This document shows, piece after piece, positions 26,160-33,956 of a stretch of 64,000 nt of DNA. Source of the stretch: Betaproteobacteria bacterium (GTDB taxonomy: Bacteria > Pseudomonadota > Gammaproteobacteria > Burkholderiales > Rhodocyclaceae). Both the position numbers and the translations under genes were made by a program. A model generated the notes under the pieces. The model was not told where the DNA came from, searched no databases, and saw nothing but the letters and a program-made list of their open reading frames with translations. The DNA is taken from positions 324,404 to 388,403 of the forward strand of contig JAHRYW010000002.1 of the NCBI GenBank assembly GCA_020621865.1, given 5' to 3'. The first letter of the stretch is position 1. Each line of letters starts with the position of its first letter.

Positions 26160-28469
26160 TCAGTGCCGGCTCTGGATCGCCTCGATGTAGCCGAGCATAC
26201 CGGTGCGGATGTTGCCGGCGTTGCCTTCGTCGGTATCGATGTGCATGGCCAGGTGGAAGCCCGGATTCACACGGACGACGACGTCGCCGAAGATCAGCTG
26301 GCGCTCGCCTTCGATGCGGACGCGGACGATGTAGTTGTCGCGGACATGGAAGCGCAGGGCGTCTTCCGGCGTCATGTGGATGTGGCGCTGGGCGCAGATC
26401 ACGCCGCGCTCGATGCTGGTGCTGCCGTACGGGCCTTCCAGCGTCACGCCGGGGGTGCCGGTGAGATCGCCAGACTGGCGGATCGGCGGCTGGACGCCGA
26501 GCTTGAACTGCTCGGTCATCGCGATCTCGACCTGGGTTTCCTTGCGCGTCGGGCCGAGCACGCGGACGTTGGCGATGCGCCCCTTGGGGCCGACCAGATG
26601 GACCTTCTCGGCGCAGGCGAACTGGCCGGGCTGCGACAGTTCGTGTTCCGGCGTCAGCTGATGGCCGGGCCCGAACAGCGCTTCGACGTCGGCCTGCGAC
26701 AGATGCACGTGGTGGGCCGAGATTTCGACCGGGATCGGCGTTTCCTCGGCCTTGGCGGCCAGCATCAACTGGTTACGCTCGATGGCGCGCAGGGTTTCCC
26801 AGGCGACCAGGCGTTCGTCGTCGTTGGCGACGACCAGCACGGTGACCGGCGAGTCGTCGGCGGAAATGACGGCAAACTGGTCGATGCGGCCGAGGTTGCG
26901 GTTCTTTTCCTCGTCGAGCTTGATGCCCATGTAGCCAAGGCCCTGGCAGGCCAGGCTGCGCACCGCGGCGCTGGTTTCGCCGACGTCGCCGGTAAAGGCC
27001 AGGACGTCGATGCCGCCCATCGCCGCGACATAGGCGCCGATGTTCTTGCGCACCTGGTAGCAGTAGGCCTTGTGGGCGAGCAGGGCACGGTGGTGGCCAT
27101 CAGCCGCCGCCTTCTCGATCTCGTGGATGTCGCTGGAAATGCCGGAGATGCCCTTCAGGCCGCTTTCGCTGTTGATCAGCGTCGATAGCTGCTCGGGCGA
27201 CATCTTGTGCTGTTCCATCAGGTGGATCATCACGGCCGGGTCGAGGCTGCCCGAGCGGCTGGGCATGATCAGGCCGTCGGCGGGCGTCATGCCCATCGTC
27301 GTGTCGACCGAGCGGCCGTGGTCGATGGCGCACAGCGAGGCGCCGATGCCGAGGTGGCAGGAGACGATTTCCAGTTCGCCGAGCGGGCGTTGCAGCACTT
27401 CGGCGGCCTTCAGCGACACGTAGCGGTGCGAGGTGCCGTGGAAGCCGTAGCGACGGATGCCGTGCTGCTTGTAGAGGTCGTAAGGCAGGCCGTAGAGATA
27501 GGCGTAGGGCGCCAGCGTTTGATGGAAGGCGGTGTCGAAGACGGCGACCTGCGGCACATTCGGGAACATCTTCATGGCGACGCGGATGCCGGCCACGTTG
27601 ACCGGGTTGTGCAGCGGCGCGAAGACCGACAGTTCCTCGATTTCGGCGATCACCGACGAGGTGATGACGACCGAGCTGGAGAAGCGGTTGCCGCCATGCA
27701 CGACACGGTGGCCGATGGCGCTGACATCTTCCGGATGGAAGGTGAAGGCGTCGCCGAGCAGGGCGGTGACCTCGGTCATCACCTTGAACAGGTCGGAGAG
27801 CTTGAACGGCGCGTGCTCGACGGTCTTTTGCTGCGGACCGACCATGACGGTGATCCGGGTCAGCTGCTTGTCGGCGTGGTCGATGATGCCATGGACGTCG
27901 GCGCCGCTTTCCTCGGTATCGTAGATGCCGAAATGGATCTGGCTGATGCCGACGTTGAGGACGAGGACCTTGCCCGGTGCGTTGGTGTTCAGCGACAGGG
28001 CGTAGGGGTCGTCGGCGCGCGAAACGGCGGCGCTGACCTCGTCGGTGGACATCGCGCGGGTACGCTCGGCGAGCAGCCGGGAGAGGTAGCCGACCGCCTT
28101 TGGGTTGGTCAGGATGTAGGTGTTGAAGACTTCCTGCGGAATCATCAGCACGAAGCAGCGGTTGCCGGCAATCACGTCGGCCATGATGCGGTCGCCGGTG
28201 AGCAGCGACATCACGCCGAACACGTCGCCAGCGCCCAGCTGGGTGATCACGGCGCGGGTGCCGGTGTTGTCGGTGACCGAGACTTCGGCGTGGCCGCTGA
28301 TGACGACGCCGATGTAGCGGCCCTCGTCGCCGGTTTCGAGGATAGCTTCGTTGCCCTCGTAGGTGGCCAGCCGGGACTTGATGACGATTTCCTCGACCTT
28401 GTCGGCCGGGAAGTTTTCGAACAGGCGCACCTGTTCCAGGAAAAAGCGTTTCAGATCGATTTCGGACAT
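26160..28469 (-). CDS. Fusion: cyclic-nucleotide-binding domain, acetate kinase, PduL phosphotransacylase
   Basis: A 769-aa cytosolic protein with three modules. Residues 1-140 are a cNMP-binding domain (ILETGDEGRYIGVVISGHAEV; cassette FGVMSLLTGDRIMADV, where the usual Glu after FG is Val). Residues about 167-560 are acetate kinase: HRVVHGG (Arg255), FDTAFH (Asp312), YGFHGTSH (His344), SRSGSLDP (Arg405), GDVGE (Glu498). Its phosphate loops are altered: NVGISQIH replaces NxGSSSxK and HLGIG replaces HLGNG. Residues about 580-769 are PduL, with metal ligands in AHHVHLS (586-589), RHIHM (696-698) and MHIDTDE (His743), plus LGPTRKETQVE. PduL makes acetyl-phosphate from acetyl-CoA; AckA turns it into acetate and ATP. 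I know of no characterised protein with this order. A TTTGTTGC dyad lies 51 bp upstream. Confidence 0.93.
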   Translation of the reverse strand: MSEIDLKRFFLEQVRLFENFPADKVEEIVIKSRLATYEGNEAILETGDEGRYIGVVISGHAEVSVTDNTGTRAVITQLGAGDVFGVMSLLTGDRIMADVIAGNRCFVLMIPQEVFNTYILTNPKAVGYLSRLLAERTRAMSTDEVSAAVSRADDPYALSLNTNAPGKVLVLNVGISQIHFGIYDTEESGADVHGIIDHADKQLTRITVMVGPQQKTVEHAPFKLSDLFKVMTEVTALLGDAFTFHPEDVSAIGHRVVHGGNRFSSSVVITSSVIAEIEELSVFAPLHNPVNVAGIRVAMKMFPNVPQVAVFDTAFHQTLAPYAYLYGLPYDLYKQHGIRRYGFHGTSHRYVSLKAAEVLQRPLGELEIVSCHLGIGASLCAIDHGRSVDTTMGMTPADGLIMPSRSGSLDPAVMIHLMEQHKMSPEQLSTLINSESGLKGISGISSDIHEIEKAAADGHHRALLAHKAYCYQVRKNIGAYVAAMGGIDVLAFTGDVGETSAAVRSLACQGLGYMGIKLDEEKNRNLGRIDQFAVISADDSPVTVLVVANDDERLVAWETLRAIERNQLMLAAKAEETPIPVEISAHHVHLSQADVEALFGPGHQLTPEHELSQPGQFACAEKVHLVGPKGRIANVRVLGPTRKETQVEIAMTEQFKLGVQPPIRQSGDLTGTPGVTLEGPYGSTSIERGVICAQRHIHMTPEDALRFHVRDNYIVRVRIEGERQLIFGDVVVRVNPGFHLAMHIDTDEGNAGNIRTGMLGYIEAIQSRH

Positions 28470-28519
28470 GCGGGTTCTCGCTCGACTACCATGTTTTTAT
28501 ACAGCCAGAGACTACCACT

Positions 28520-28538
28520 TTTGTTGCGGTGCAACAAA
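28520..28538. promoter_or_regulatory. Candidate operator ahead of the cNMP-AckA-PduL gene
   Basis: TTTGTTGC-GGT-GCAACAAA is a perfect 8-bp dyad with a 3-base centre, 51 bp upstream of the fusion gene. A near-identical site (17 of 19 bases) lies at 29649-29667. The TGC-N-GCA style resembles operators I associate with PHA/carbon regulators such as PhaR; the true binder is unknown. Confidence 0.45.
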
Positions 28539-28617
28539 GACCCCTTGACTGGAATCAGGGGAAATGTCGAGTCGCCTGACGCTTGCCGCTTTCGGCCCGC
28601 TGGCAGCGTCTTCGGGA

Positions 28618-29610
28618 TTACTCCGGCGCTCGCTCCTGCGCCTGCGAATACCGGTCGGCAGCGCGTTCCCGGGCCGCCTCGCGAATCAGCCAGGTGCGCA
28701 GCGCAAGCACCGTCGGGCGTTTGGCCGTGGCGGTCGGGGTGCTGACGAAATAGGCGTAGCGGGACGGGATGGATAGCGGAAAAGGGATGACCAGCCGGCC
28801 GTCGGCAACATCGGCGCTGACCATCGGCCGTGCCGCCAGCGTGACGCCATGGCCGGCCACGGCGGCGGCCAGGGACAGTGCGCCATCCTGGAAATAAACG
28901 GAGCGCACCCGATTCTTCAGGTGCCCGACGCCGGCCAGTTCCAGCCACTGTTCCCAGCCCGGGCGCTCGTCCAGTTCGGGAACCGTCGCATCGTGGATCA
29001 GCGTGTGACGGGCCAGGTCTTCGGGCGTCCGCAGCGGCATCGTCCCGTTGGCCAGCGCCGGATTGCACACCGGGACATAGGCCGGCGAGAACAAGCGGTC
29101 CACGGCATATCCCAGGTAGTGGCCGCGGCCGAAACGGATCATCAGGTCGAAGCCGTGGTCGTCACCAGGTACCGGCCCGACCTGCCCGGTGTCCTTGTCG
29201 AACTTGTCGATCATTGCCACGCTGCTCGACAGGCGCAGGTCGATATCCGGATGAGCCCGCGTGAAGTGGCCCAGGCGCGGCACCAGCCAGCGCGCGGCGA
29301 ACGATGGCGGGGCGCAGATGGTGACGATGCCGCCGGTTTCCTTGCGGCGGCTCGCTTCGACCGCGGCGAGCAGGCTGGCGAATCCTTCCTGGACCCGGGG
29401 CAGCATGGCCGCTCCCTCCGGCGTCAGTTCCAGTGCCCGGGTCAGGCGATTGAACAGCGCCAGGTCGAGAAACTCTTCCAGCAGCTTGATCTGGTGGCTG
29501 ATCGCCGCCGGGGTCACCGACAGTTCGGCCGCTGCCTTCTTGAAGCTGAGCAGGCGTGCCGCCGCCTCGAAGGCGCGCAGGGCATTGAGCGGTGGCAGGC
29601 GGGCTTGCAT
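28618..29610 (-). CDS. LysR-family regulator, GcvA-like
   Basis: A 330-aa regulator. The N-terminal winged helix-turn-helix reads LPPLNALRAFEAAARLLSFKKAAAELSVTPAAISHQIKLLEEFL, the pattern of the GcvA/AmpR subgroup (LNALRAFEAAARH.SF..AA..L.VT.AA.S.QI). The effector domain contains TICAPPSFAARWLVPRLGHF, also typical. Its insert DKFDKDTGQVGPVPGDDHGFDL is a little longer than usual. It lies 148 bp upstream of the cNMP-AckA-PduL gene on the same strand, and near-identical TTTGTTGC sites flank it on both sides. Control of the fusion gene is possible but unproven. Confidence 0.9.
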   Translation of the reverse strand: MQARLPPLNALRAFEAAARLLSFKKAAAELSVTPAAISHQIKLLEEFLDLALFNRLTRALELTPEGAAMLPRVQEGFASLLAAVEASRRKETGGIVTICAPPSFAARWLVPRLGHFTRAHPDIDLRLSSSVAMIDKFDKDTGQVGPVPGDDHGFDLMIRFGRGHYLGYAVDRLFSPAYVPVCNPALANGTMPLRTPEDLARHTLIHDATVPELDERPGWEQWLELAGVGHLKNRVRSVYFQDGALSLAAAVAGHGVTLAARPMVSADVADGRLVIPFPLSIPSRYAYFVSTPTATAKRPTVLALRTWLIREAARERAADRYSQAQERAPE

Positions 29611-29648
29611 GCTTAAGATTTTCTAATGCGTTGGCTGAAAATTGATCG

Positions 29649-29667
29649 TTTGTTGCGGTGCGGCAAA
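29649..29667. promoter_or_regulatory. Second TTTGTTGC-GGT-GC site, between the LysR and small-protein genes
   Basis: TTTGTTGCGGTGCGGCAAA differs from the site at 28520-28538 at two positions in the right half. It lies 38 bp upstream of the LysR start and 113 bp upstream of the divergent small secreted protein gene, and could regulate either. Confidence 0.4.
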
Positions 29668-29780
29668 ATCGATATCTTGGCATCACTACCTCGCTGCCAC
29701 CAGCCATTCCGGCGGGCCGCAGCGGGAACGGAACCGATTTTACGCAATATTTTCAGTTTGCTTCCAAGGAGTCAGCCATC

Positions 29781-30035
29781 ATGAACAAGCCCCTTATCTG
29801 TCTTGCGGCCCTGCTGATCGCTTCGCCGGCTTTTTCCGGAGAGTCCCGGATGCATTCCACCCGCGACAGCGGCAGCTACGAGGCCACCCTGCGCCAGGCC
29901 GGCATTCCGTTGGCCGGCGGCATGGCCTGGACCGCCCATGCGTCCACGCCAACGCCCACGCTGGCCGCCCGCAAAAACAGCCGCCCGGCAGCTTCCCTGG
30001 TCGCTTCGGTGGCGCAGGCCACCCGGGCCAACTGA
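29781..30035 (+). CDS. Small secreted protein, unknown function
   Basis: An 84-aa product with a Sec signal peptide (MNKPLICLAALLIASPAFSG). The mature part (ESRMHSTRDSGSYEATLRQAGIPLAGGMAWTAHASTPTPT...) is Ser/Thr/Ala-rich and probably unstructured. CCAAGGAGTC ahead of the ATG is a good ribosome site and a strong terminator follows, so expression looks real although no family is recognised. It is divergent from the LysR gene. Confidence 0.6.
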   Translation: MNKPLICLAALLIASPAFSGESRMHSTRDSGSYEATLRQAGIPLAGGMAWTAHASTPTPTLAARKNSRPAASLVASVAQATRAN

Positions 30036-30086
30036 GCCGCGCTTCAACCCTTGTCTCCTCCGCCCGGCTTCTGCCGGCGAGTTTAG

Positions 30087-30116
30087 CGGCCGGGCTTTTG
30101 CCCGGCCGTTTTTTTT
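30087..30116 (+). terminator. Rho-independent terminator after the small secreted protein
   Basis: CGGCCGGGC (30087-30095) pairs with GCCCGGCCG (30100-30108) around TTTT, followed by T8. Confidence 0.92.
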
Positions 30117-30128
30117 GCGGCATTGAGA

Positions 30129-30851
30129 TCAATACCCGTAGAACTCCTCGCTGCGCAGATCATCGTCGTCTACACCGGCGTCGTTCAGGGTCTGACGCAT
30201 CGCGGCGACCATGGCCGGCGGTCCGGCCAGGTAGTAGATCGGGGCCGCTAGTTCGGCACTGATCTGGCCGAGCAGTTTGGCGTCGATGGTGCCCGTCGCG
30301 CCGGCCCATGGTTCGCTGGAATTGCCCATCCGGGTCATCGTCGCGACCAGCCGGAAATGCGCGTTCGAGCGTTCCAGTGCCTGCAGTTCGGCGAGGTACG
30401 CGGCGTCTTCCGGTCGATGGTTGGAATAGAGCAGAACCAGATCCCGCAGCTGCGGATCGCTGGCCGTCTGGCGCAGGATGCTGACGAAGGGCGTGATGCC
30501 GATGCCGCCGGCGATCATCACCGCCGCCCGCTCGTGCCGGTTATGCAGAAGGAGCGAGCCGGACGGCCCGTCGATGCCGATCGCGGCGCCATCCGGCAAG
30601 TCCTTCAGGCGATTCTTGAACGGCGTGTCGCGCATCCGGGTGGCGATGGTCAGCTTGTCCTCGTGCGGTGCCGTGACGATAGAGAAGGTGTGACGTGCAT
30701 TGCCGTCGTCAATGCTCGCTTGATCGCCGAGCACGACGTCGATCGCCTGGCCGGCCTTGAATGTGAAGCCAGGCGGTTTGGCCAAATGAAATGCCATTGT
30801 CCAGGCGGCGATTTCTTCGCGGCCGAGAAGTGTGGTCTGGTAGGTGGCCAT
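30129..30851 (-). CDS. Ferredoxin-NADP reductase family oxidoreductase
   Basis: A 240-aa single flavoprotein unit: an FAD-binding beta-barrel (about residues 1-100, with RHTFSIVTAPHE in place of the RxYS motif) and an NAD(P)-binding domain (IAGGIGITPFVSILRQ, LLYSNHRPEDAAYLAEL, YLAGPPAMVAAMRQTL, ending EEFYGY). The aromatic C-terminus and EEF are standard for FNR-like reductases. No ferredoxin or haem domain is fused, so it must pass electrons to a separate partner. Nothing next to it identifies that partner; it is a single gene bounded by terminators. Confidence 0.87.
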   Translation of the reverse strand: MATYQTTLLGREEIAAWTMAFHLAKPPGFTFKAGQAIDVVLGDQASIDDGNARHTFSIVTAPHEDKLTIATRMRDTPFKNRLKDLPDGAAIGIDGPSGSLLLHNRHERAAVMIAGGIGITPFVSILRQTASDPQLRDLVLLYSNHRPEDAAYLAELQALERSNAHFRLVATMTRMGNSSEPWAGATGTIDAKLLGQISAELAAPIYYLAGPPAMVAAMRQTLNDAGVDDDDLRSEEFYGY

Positions 30852-30957
30852 GGTGTCCTCCGGTCGGCAGGGGGGCTGCAGAGCGATGTGAAGTGCCCGT
30901 TCCCTATGCCATAGGAACCTGGCTGGTGCGCTTGGTTCAGTGCGTTCCGGAATGACA

Positions 30958-30988
30958 AAGCCCCGGCTTTTTGGCCGGGGCTTCGTTT
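30958..30988. terminator. Bidirectional hairpin between reductase and cysH genes
   Basis: AAGCCCCGGC (30958-30967) pairs with GCCGGGGCTT (30974-30983) around a 6-base loop. The T tract is weak on both strands. It lies 22 bp beyond the cysH stop. Confidence 0.7.
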
Positions 30989-31009
30989 AATGAACTCGTA
31001 TGGCTTGGG

Positions 31010-31729
31010 TTACCCCTTGACGTGCAACCCACATTCCTTCGACTCGGGATTCTCCCACCACCAGCGACCGGCGCGGACGTCTTCGCCCGGCGAAATGGCG
31101 CGGGTGCAGGGGGCGCAGCCGATGCTGGGGTAGAACTTGTCGTGCAGCGCGTTGTAGGGAACGGCGTTCTGCTTGATGTAGGTCCAGACTTCCTTTTCGG
31201 TCCAATCCGACAGCGGATTGAATTTTTCCAGGCCGTTGCCTTCGTCGTATTCGCGGAAGGGCAGGCCGGTGCGGGTGGTCGCCTGCTGGGCCCGCAGTCC
31301 GGTGATCCAGGCGCGTTTGCCGGCCAGGGCGCGTTTCAGCGGTTCGACCTTGCGCGCATGGCAGCATGCCTTGCGCAGCGTGACCGAGTCGTAAAAACCG
31401 TTGATGCCATGGTTGCGGACGAAGGCTTCGACTTCCTCGGGTTGCGGGAAGTAGATTTTCAGCTTCAGGCCGTAGTGCTTGTCCACCGCGCCCATCAGGT
31501 CGTAGGTTTCGAGCGGCAGGCGGCCGGTGTCCAGGCTGAAGATCTCGATCGGCAGCTTGGCCTTGACGATCAGGTCGGTCAGCACCATGTCCTCGGCGCC
31601 AAGGCTGTTGGCGAAGGTGACCGGCGACCAGTTGGCGGCGATGTCGGCGAGCAGGGCGTTGACGGCCTGGGTCTTGGTGGTGACGCTGGCCGTCAGTTCC
31701 GGCGTGATGTTGAGCAGGCTGGGGGTCAT
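31010..31729 (-). CDS. cysH: Adenylylsulfate (APS) reductase
   Basis: A 239-aa cytosolic enzyme that reduces activated sulfate to sulfite with thioredoxin as donor. FANSLGAEDMVLTDLI, SLDTGRLPLETYDLM and ITGLRAQQATTRT are PAPS/APS-reductase motifs. The pairs KACCHARK and CAPCTR supply the four cysteines of a [4Fe-4S] cluster, which marks the APS-using type rather than E. coli-type PAPS reductase. The last cysteine (ECGLH) is the catalytic one. I start at MTPSLLN; an open frame runs further upstream but has no features. Last gene of the TauE-cysI-DUF934-cysH operon, 19 bp after the previous gene. Confidence 0.95.
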   Translation of the reverse strand: MTPSLLNITPELTASVTTKTQAVNALLADIAANWSPVTFANSLGAEDMVLTDLIVKAKLPIEIFSLDTGRLPLETYDLMGAVDKHYGLKLKIYFPQPEEVEAFVRNHGINGFYDSVTLRKACCHARKVEPLKRALAGKRAWITGLRAQQATTRTGLPFREYDEGNGLEKFNPLSDWTEKEVWTYIKQNAVPYNALHDKFYPSIGCAPCTRAISPGEDVRAGRWWWENPESKECGLHVKG

Positions 31730-31748
31730 GGCAGGTTTCTTTGCAGGA

Positions 31749-32258
31749 TCAGGCGCGGCGGCGGAAGTAGGGTTGCGGCTGGTCGGTGGCGGCCTGGTAG
31801 GTTTCACCGAAGGTGGTGAAGCCCTTCTGGAGCGCATACACGACGTCCTTGCCGTCCTTCAGGGCGTAGCTGTCGAAGCCGACGCGCTGCATGTAGAAAA
31901 GCTGGTCGTGCAGCACGTCGCCGACGGCGCGCACTTCGCCCTGGTAGTGGTAGCGCTGGCGGAGCAGGGCGGCGGTGGAATAACCGCGGCCATCGACGAA
32001 TTTCGGGAAATTGACGGCGATGACGACGAAGTATTCCAGGTCGTCGGCAACGTCTTCGATGCGCTCATTAGAGTCGATCAGCAGGCCGATGCGCTTGTGG
32101 CAGGAGATGATCTCGGCCTTGCGTGCCTGCCATACGGCGAGCGGGAAGATGACGTCGCCGGTCGGCAGTTCAACATTTTCGGGCGTTTCGTCTTCGACGA
32201 TTTCCAGGGTTTTCCAGGTGTCGAGCGTCGCGGTGCGGTTCTTGATCAGTTGCGCCAT
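31749..32258 (-). CDS. DUF934 protein linked to sulfite reductase
   Basis: A 169-aa protein of the DUF934 family, nearly always found next to cysI/cysH in beta- and gammaproteobacteria and thought to assist sulfite reduction. Recognisable segments are VIFPLAVWQARK, RIGLLIDSNERIEDVADDLEYFVVIAVNFPKFVDGRGYSTAALLRQRYHYQGEVRAVGDVL and DQLFYMQRVGFDSY. No cofactor motif is visible. Its start overlaps the cysI stop by one base, so the two are translationally coupled. Confidence 0.9.
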   Translation of the reverse strand: MAQLIKNRTATLDTWKTLEIVEDETPENVELPTGDVIFPLAVWQARKAEIISCHKRIGLLIDSNERIEDVADDLEYFVVIAVNFPKFVDGRGYSTAALLRQRYHYQGEVRAVGDVLHDQLFYMQRVGFDSYALKDGKDVVYALQKGFTTFGETYQAATDQPQPYFRRRA

Positions 32259-33931
32259 TATGCGGCCTCCGGTTGTGCTGCCTTGGCCTTGCCGTGGGCG
32301 CGGCCTTCGTATACGCGGTTCTTGAACGGGTCGAGGCCGATGCGATCGAAAGTGTCGAGGAAACGTTCGTCGGCATGGCGGTGTTCGAGATAGACCTTGA
32401 TGATCTTGTCGACGACATCCGGCATTTCCTCGGCCGCAAAGGACGGGCCGATGACCTTGCCGAGCCGGGCGTCGTTGCCCTGGCGGCCGCCGAGGGTGAC
32501 CTGGTAGAACTCGGCCTCGTTCTTGTCCACACCGAGTACGCCGATGTGGCCGACGTGGTGGTGGCCGCAGGCGTTCATGCAGCCGGAGATGTTGAGGTCG
32601 ATCTCGCCGATGTCGAACAGGTAGTCGAGATCGTCGAAGCGGGCCTGGATGGCGTTGGCGATGGGGATCGACTTGGCATTGGCGAGGTCGCAGAAATCGC
32701 CGCCCGGGCAGCAGATCATGGCGGTCAGCAGGCCGATGTTGGGCGTTGCCAGGCCGGCGGCCTTGGCTTTCTGCCAGACTTCGTAGAGATCGGACTTCTT
32801 GACGTCGGCCAGGATGATGTTCTGTTCATGGCTGACACGCAGTTCGCCGAAGCTGTACTGGTCGGCCAGGTCAGCGACGGCGAGCATCTGCTCGGCGCTG
32901 ATGTCGCCCGGCGCGACACCGTGCTTTTTTAGCGACAGCGTGACGGCAGCGTAGCCCGGCACCTTGTGCGGGTGAATGCTACGGTCAGCCCAATTTTTGA
33001 ACGATTTTTCAAATGGCAGTTCGGGCTCGTCCAGCTTTTCGTAGGCCGGCGGGGCGAAGTGGGCGGCAATGCGGTCGAATTCGGCCTGGGTGATCGTCGC
33101 CGGACCATCCTTGGTCTGTGCCCATTCTTCTTCGACCAGCTTGGTGAAGGCTTCGATGCCAAGCGCCTGGACGAGAATCTTGATGCGTGCCTTGAAGGCG
33201 TTGTCGCGGCGACCCTGGCGGTTGTAGACGCGAAGGATGGCTTCGCAATAGGTCAGGATGTGCTGCCAGGGCAGGAACTCGCGCACCACCTCGCCGCGGA
33301 TCGGCGTCCGGCCGAGGCCGCCGCCGACGATGACGCGGAAGCCGACTTCGCCATTCCGCTGCTGCAGATGCAGGCCGATGTCGTGGAACCAGGTGACGGC
33401 ACGGTCATCCTTGGTCCCGGAGATGGCGATTTTGAACTTGCGCGGCAGGAAGGCGAATTCCGGATGGAAGGTCGTCCACTGGCGAAGGATCTCGGCCAGC
33501 GGGCGCGGGTCGATGATCTCGTCGGCGGCGACGCCGGCAAACTGGTCAGTGGTGATGTTGCGCAGGCAATTGCCCGAGGTCTGGATGGCATGCATCTCGA
33601 CTTCGGCCAATTCGGCCAGAATATCCGGCACATCCTCGATCTTCGGCCAGTTCAATTGCAGATTGTGGCGCGTCGTGAAGTGGCCGTAGCCGCGGTCGTA
33701 TTTCTGGCTGATCGAGGCAAGCTTGCGCATGCGCGCCGAATTCATCATCCCGTAGGGCACGGCGATCCGGAACATCGGCGCGTGGCGCTGGATGTAGAGA
33801 CCGTTCTGCAGACGCAGCGGGCGGAATTCATCATCGCTCAGTTCGCCGGCTTTCCAGCGGCGGACCTGATCACGAAATTGCTCGACGCGCTCGTTAACTA
33901 GCTGGCGGTCGATGGCATCGTATTTGTACAT
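32258..33931 (-). CDS. cysI: Sirohaem sulfite reductase (nitrite/sulfite reductase family)
   Basis: A 557-aa enzyme that reduces sulfite to sulfide with six electrons. The cluster/sirohaem ligands are CCPGGDFC and SGCMNACGHH; sirohaem contacts include the TTRHNLQLNW and NCLRNITTD blocks. There is no cysJ flavoprotein in the operon, so the donor may be ferredoxin or the DUF934-associated route. MYKYDAIDR is the start, with AAGGACG upstream; a longer frame has no better site. A full copy of the dispersed repeat is embedded in frame at 32970-33017, encoding part of FEKSFKNWADRSIHPHK. Confidence 0.96.
   Translation of the reverse strand: MYKYDAIDRQLVNERVEQFRDQVRRWKAGELSDDEFRPLRLQNGLYIQRHAPMFRIAVPYGMMNSARMRKLASISQKYDRGYGHFTTRHNLQLNWPKIEDVPDILAELAEVEMHAIQTSGNCLRNITTDQFAGVAADEIIDPRPLAEILRQWTTFHPEFAFLPRKFKIAISGTKDDRAVTWFHDIGLHLQQRNGEVGFRVIVGGGLGRTPIRGEVVREFLPWQHILTYCEAILRVYNRQGRRDNAFKARIKILVQALGIEAFTKLVEEEWAQTKDGPATITQAEFDRIAAHFAPPAYEKLDEPELPFEKSFKNWADRSIHPHKVPGYAAVTLSLKKHGVAPGDISAEQMLAVADLADQYSFGELRVSHEQNIILADVKKSDLYEVWQKAKAAGLATPNIGLLTAMICCPGGDFCDLANAKSIPIANAIQARFDDLDYLFDIGEIDLNISGCMNACGHHHVGHIGVLGVDKNEAEFYQVTLGGRQGNDARLGKVIGPSFAAEEMPDVVDKIIKVYLEHRHADERFLDTFDRIGLDPFKNRVYEGRAHGKAKAAQPEAA
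32970..33017 (-). repeat. Dispersed repeat, copy 7, inside cysI
   Basis: The reverse complement of the core, AATGCTACGGTC, is at 32975-32986. Read on the minus strand the A/T-rich stretch ATTTGAAAAATCGTTCAAAAATT precedes it within the same 31-bp window. This is the only copy on the minus strand, and it runs in the coding direction (GAC CGT AGC ATT). Confidence 0.8.
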
Positions 33932-33956
33932 GGAAGAACGTCCTTGGGGTAAAACG

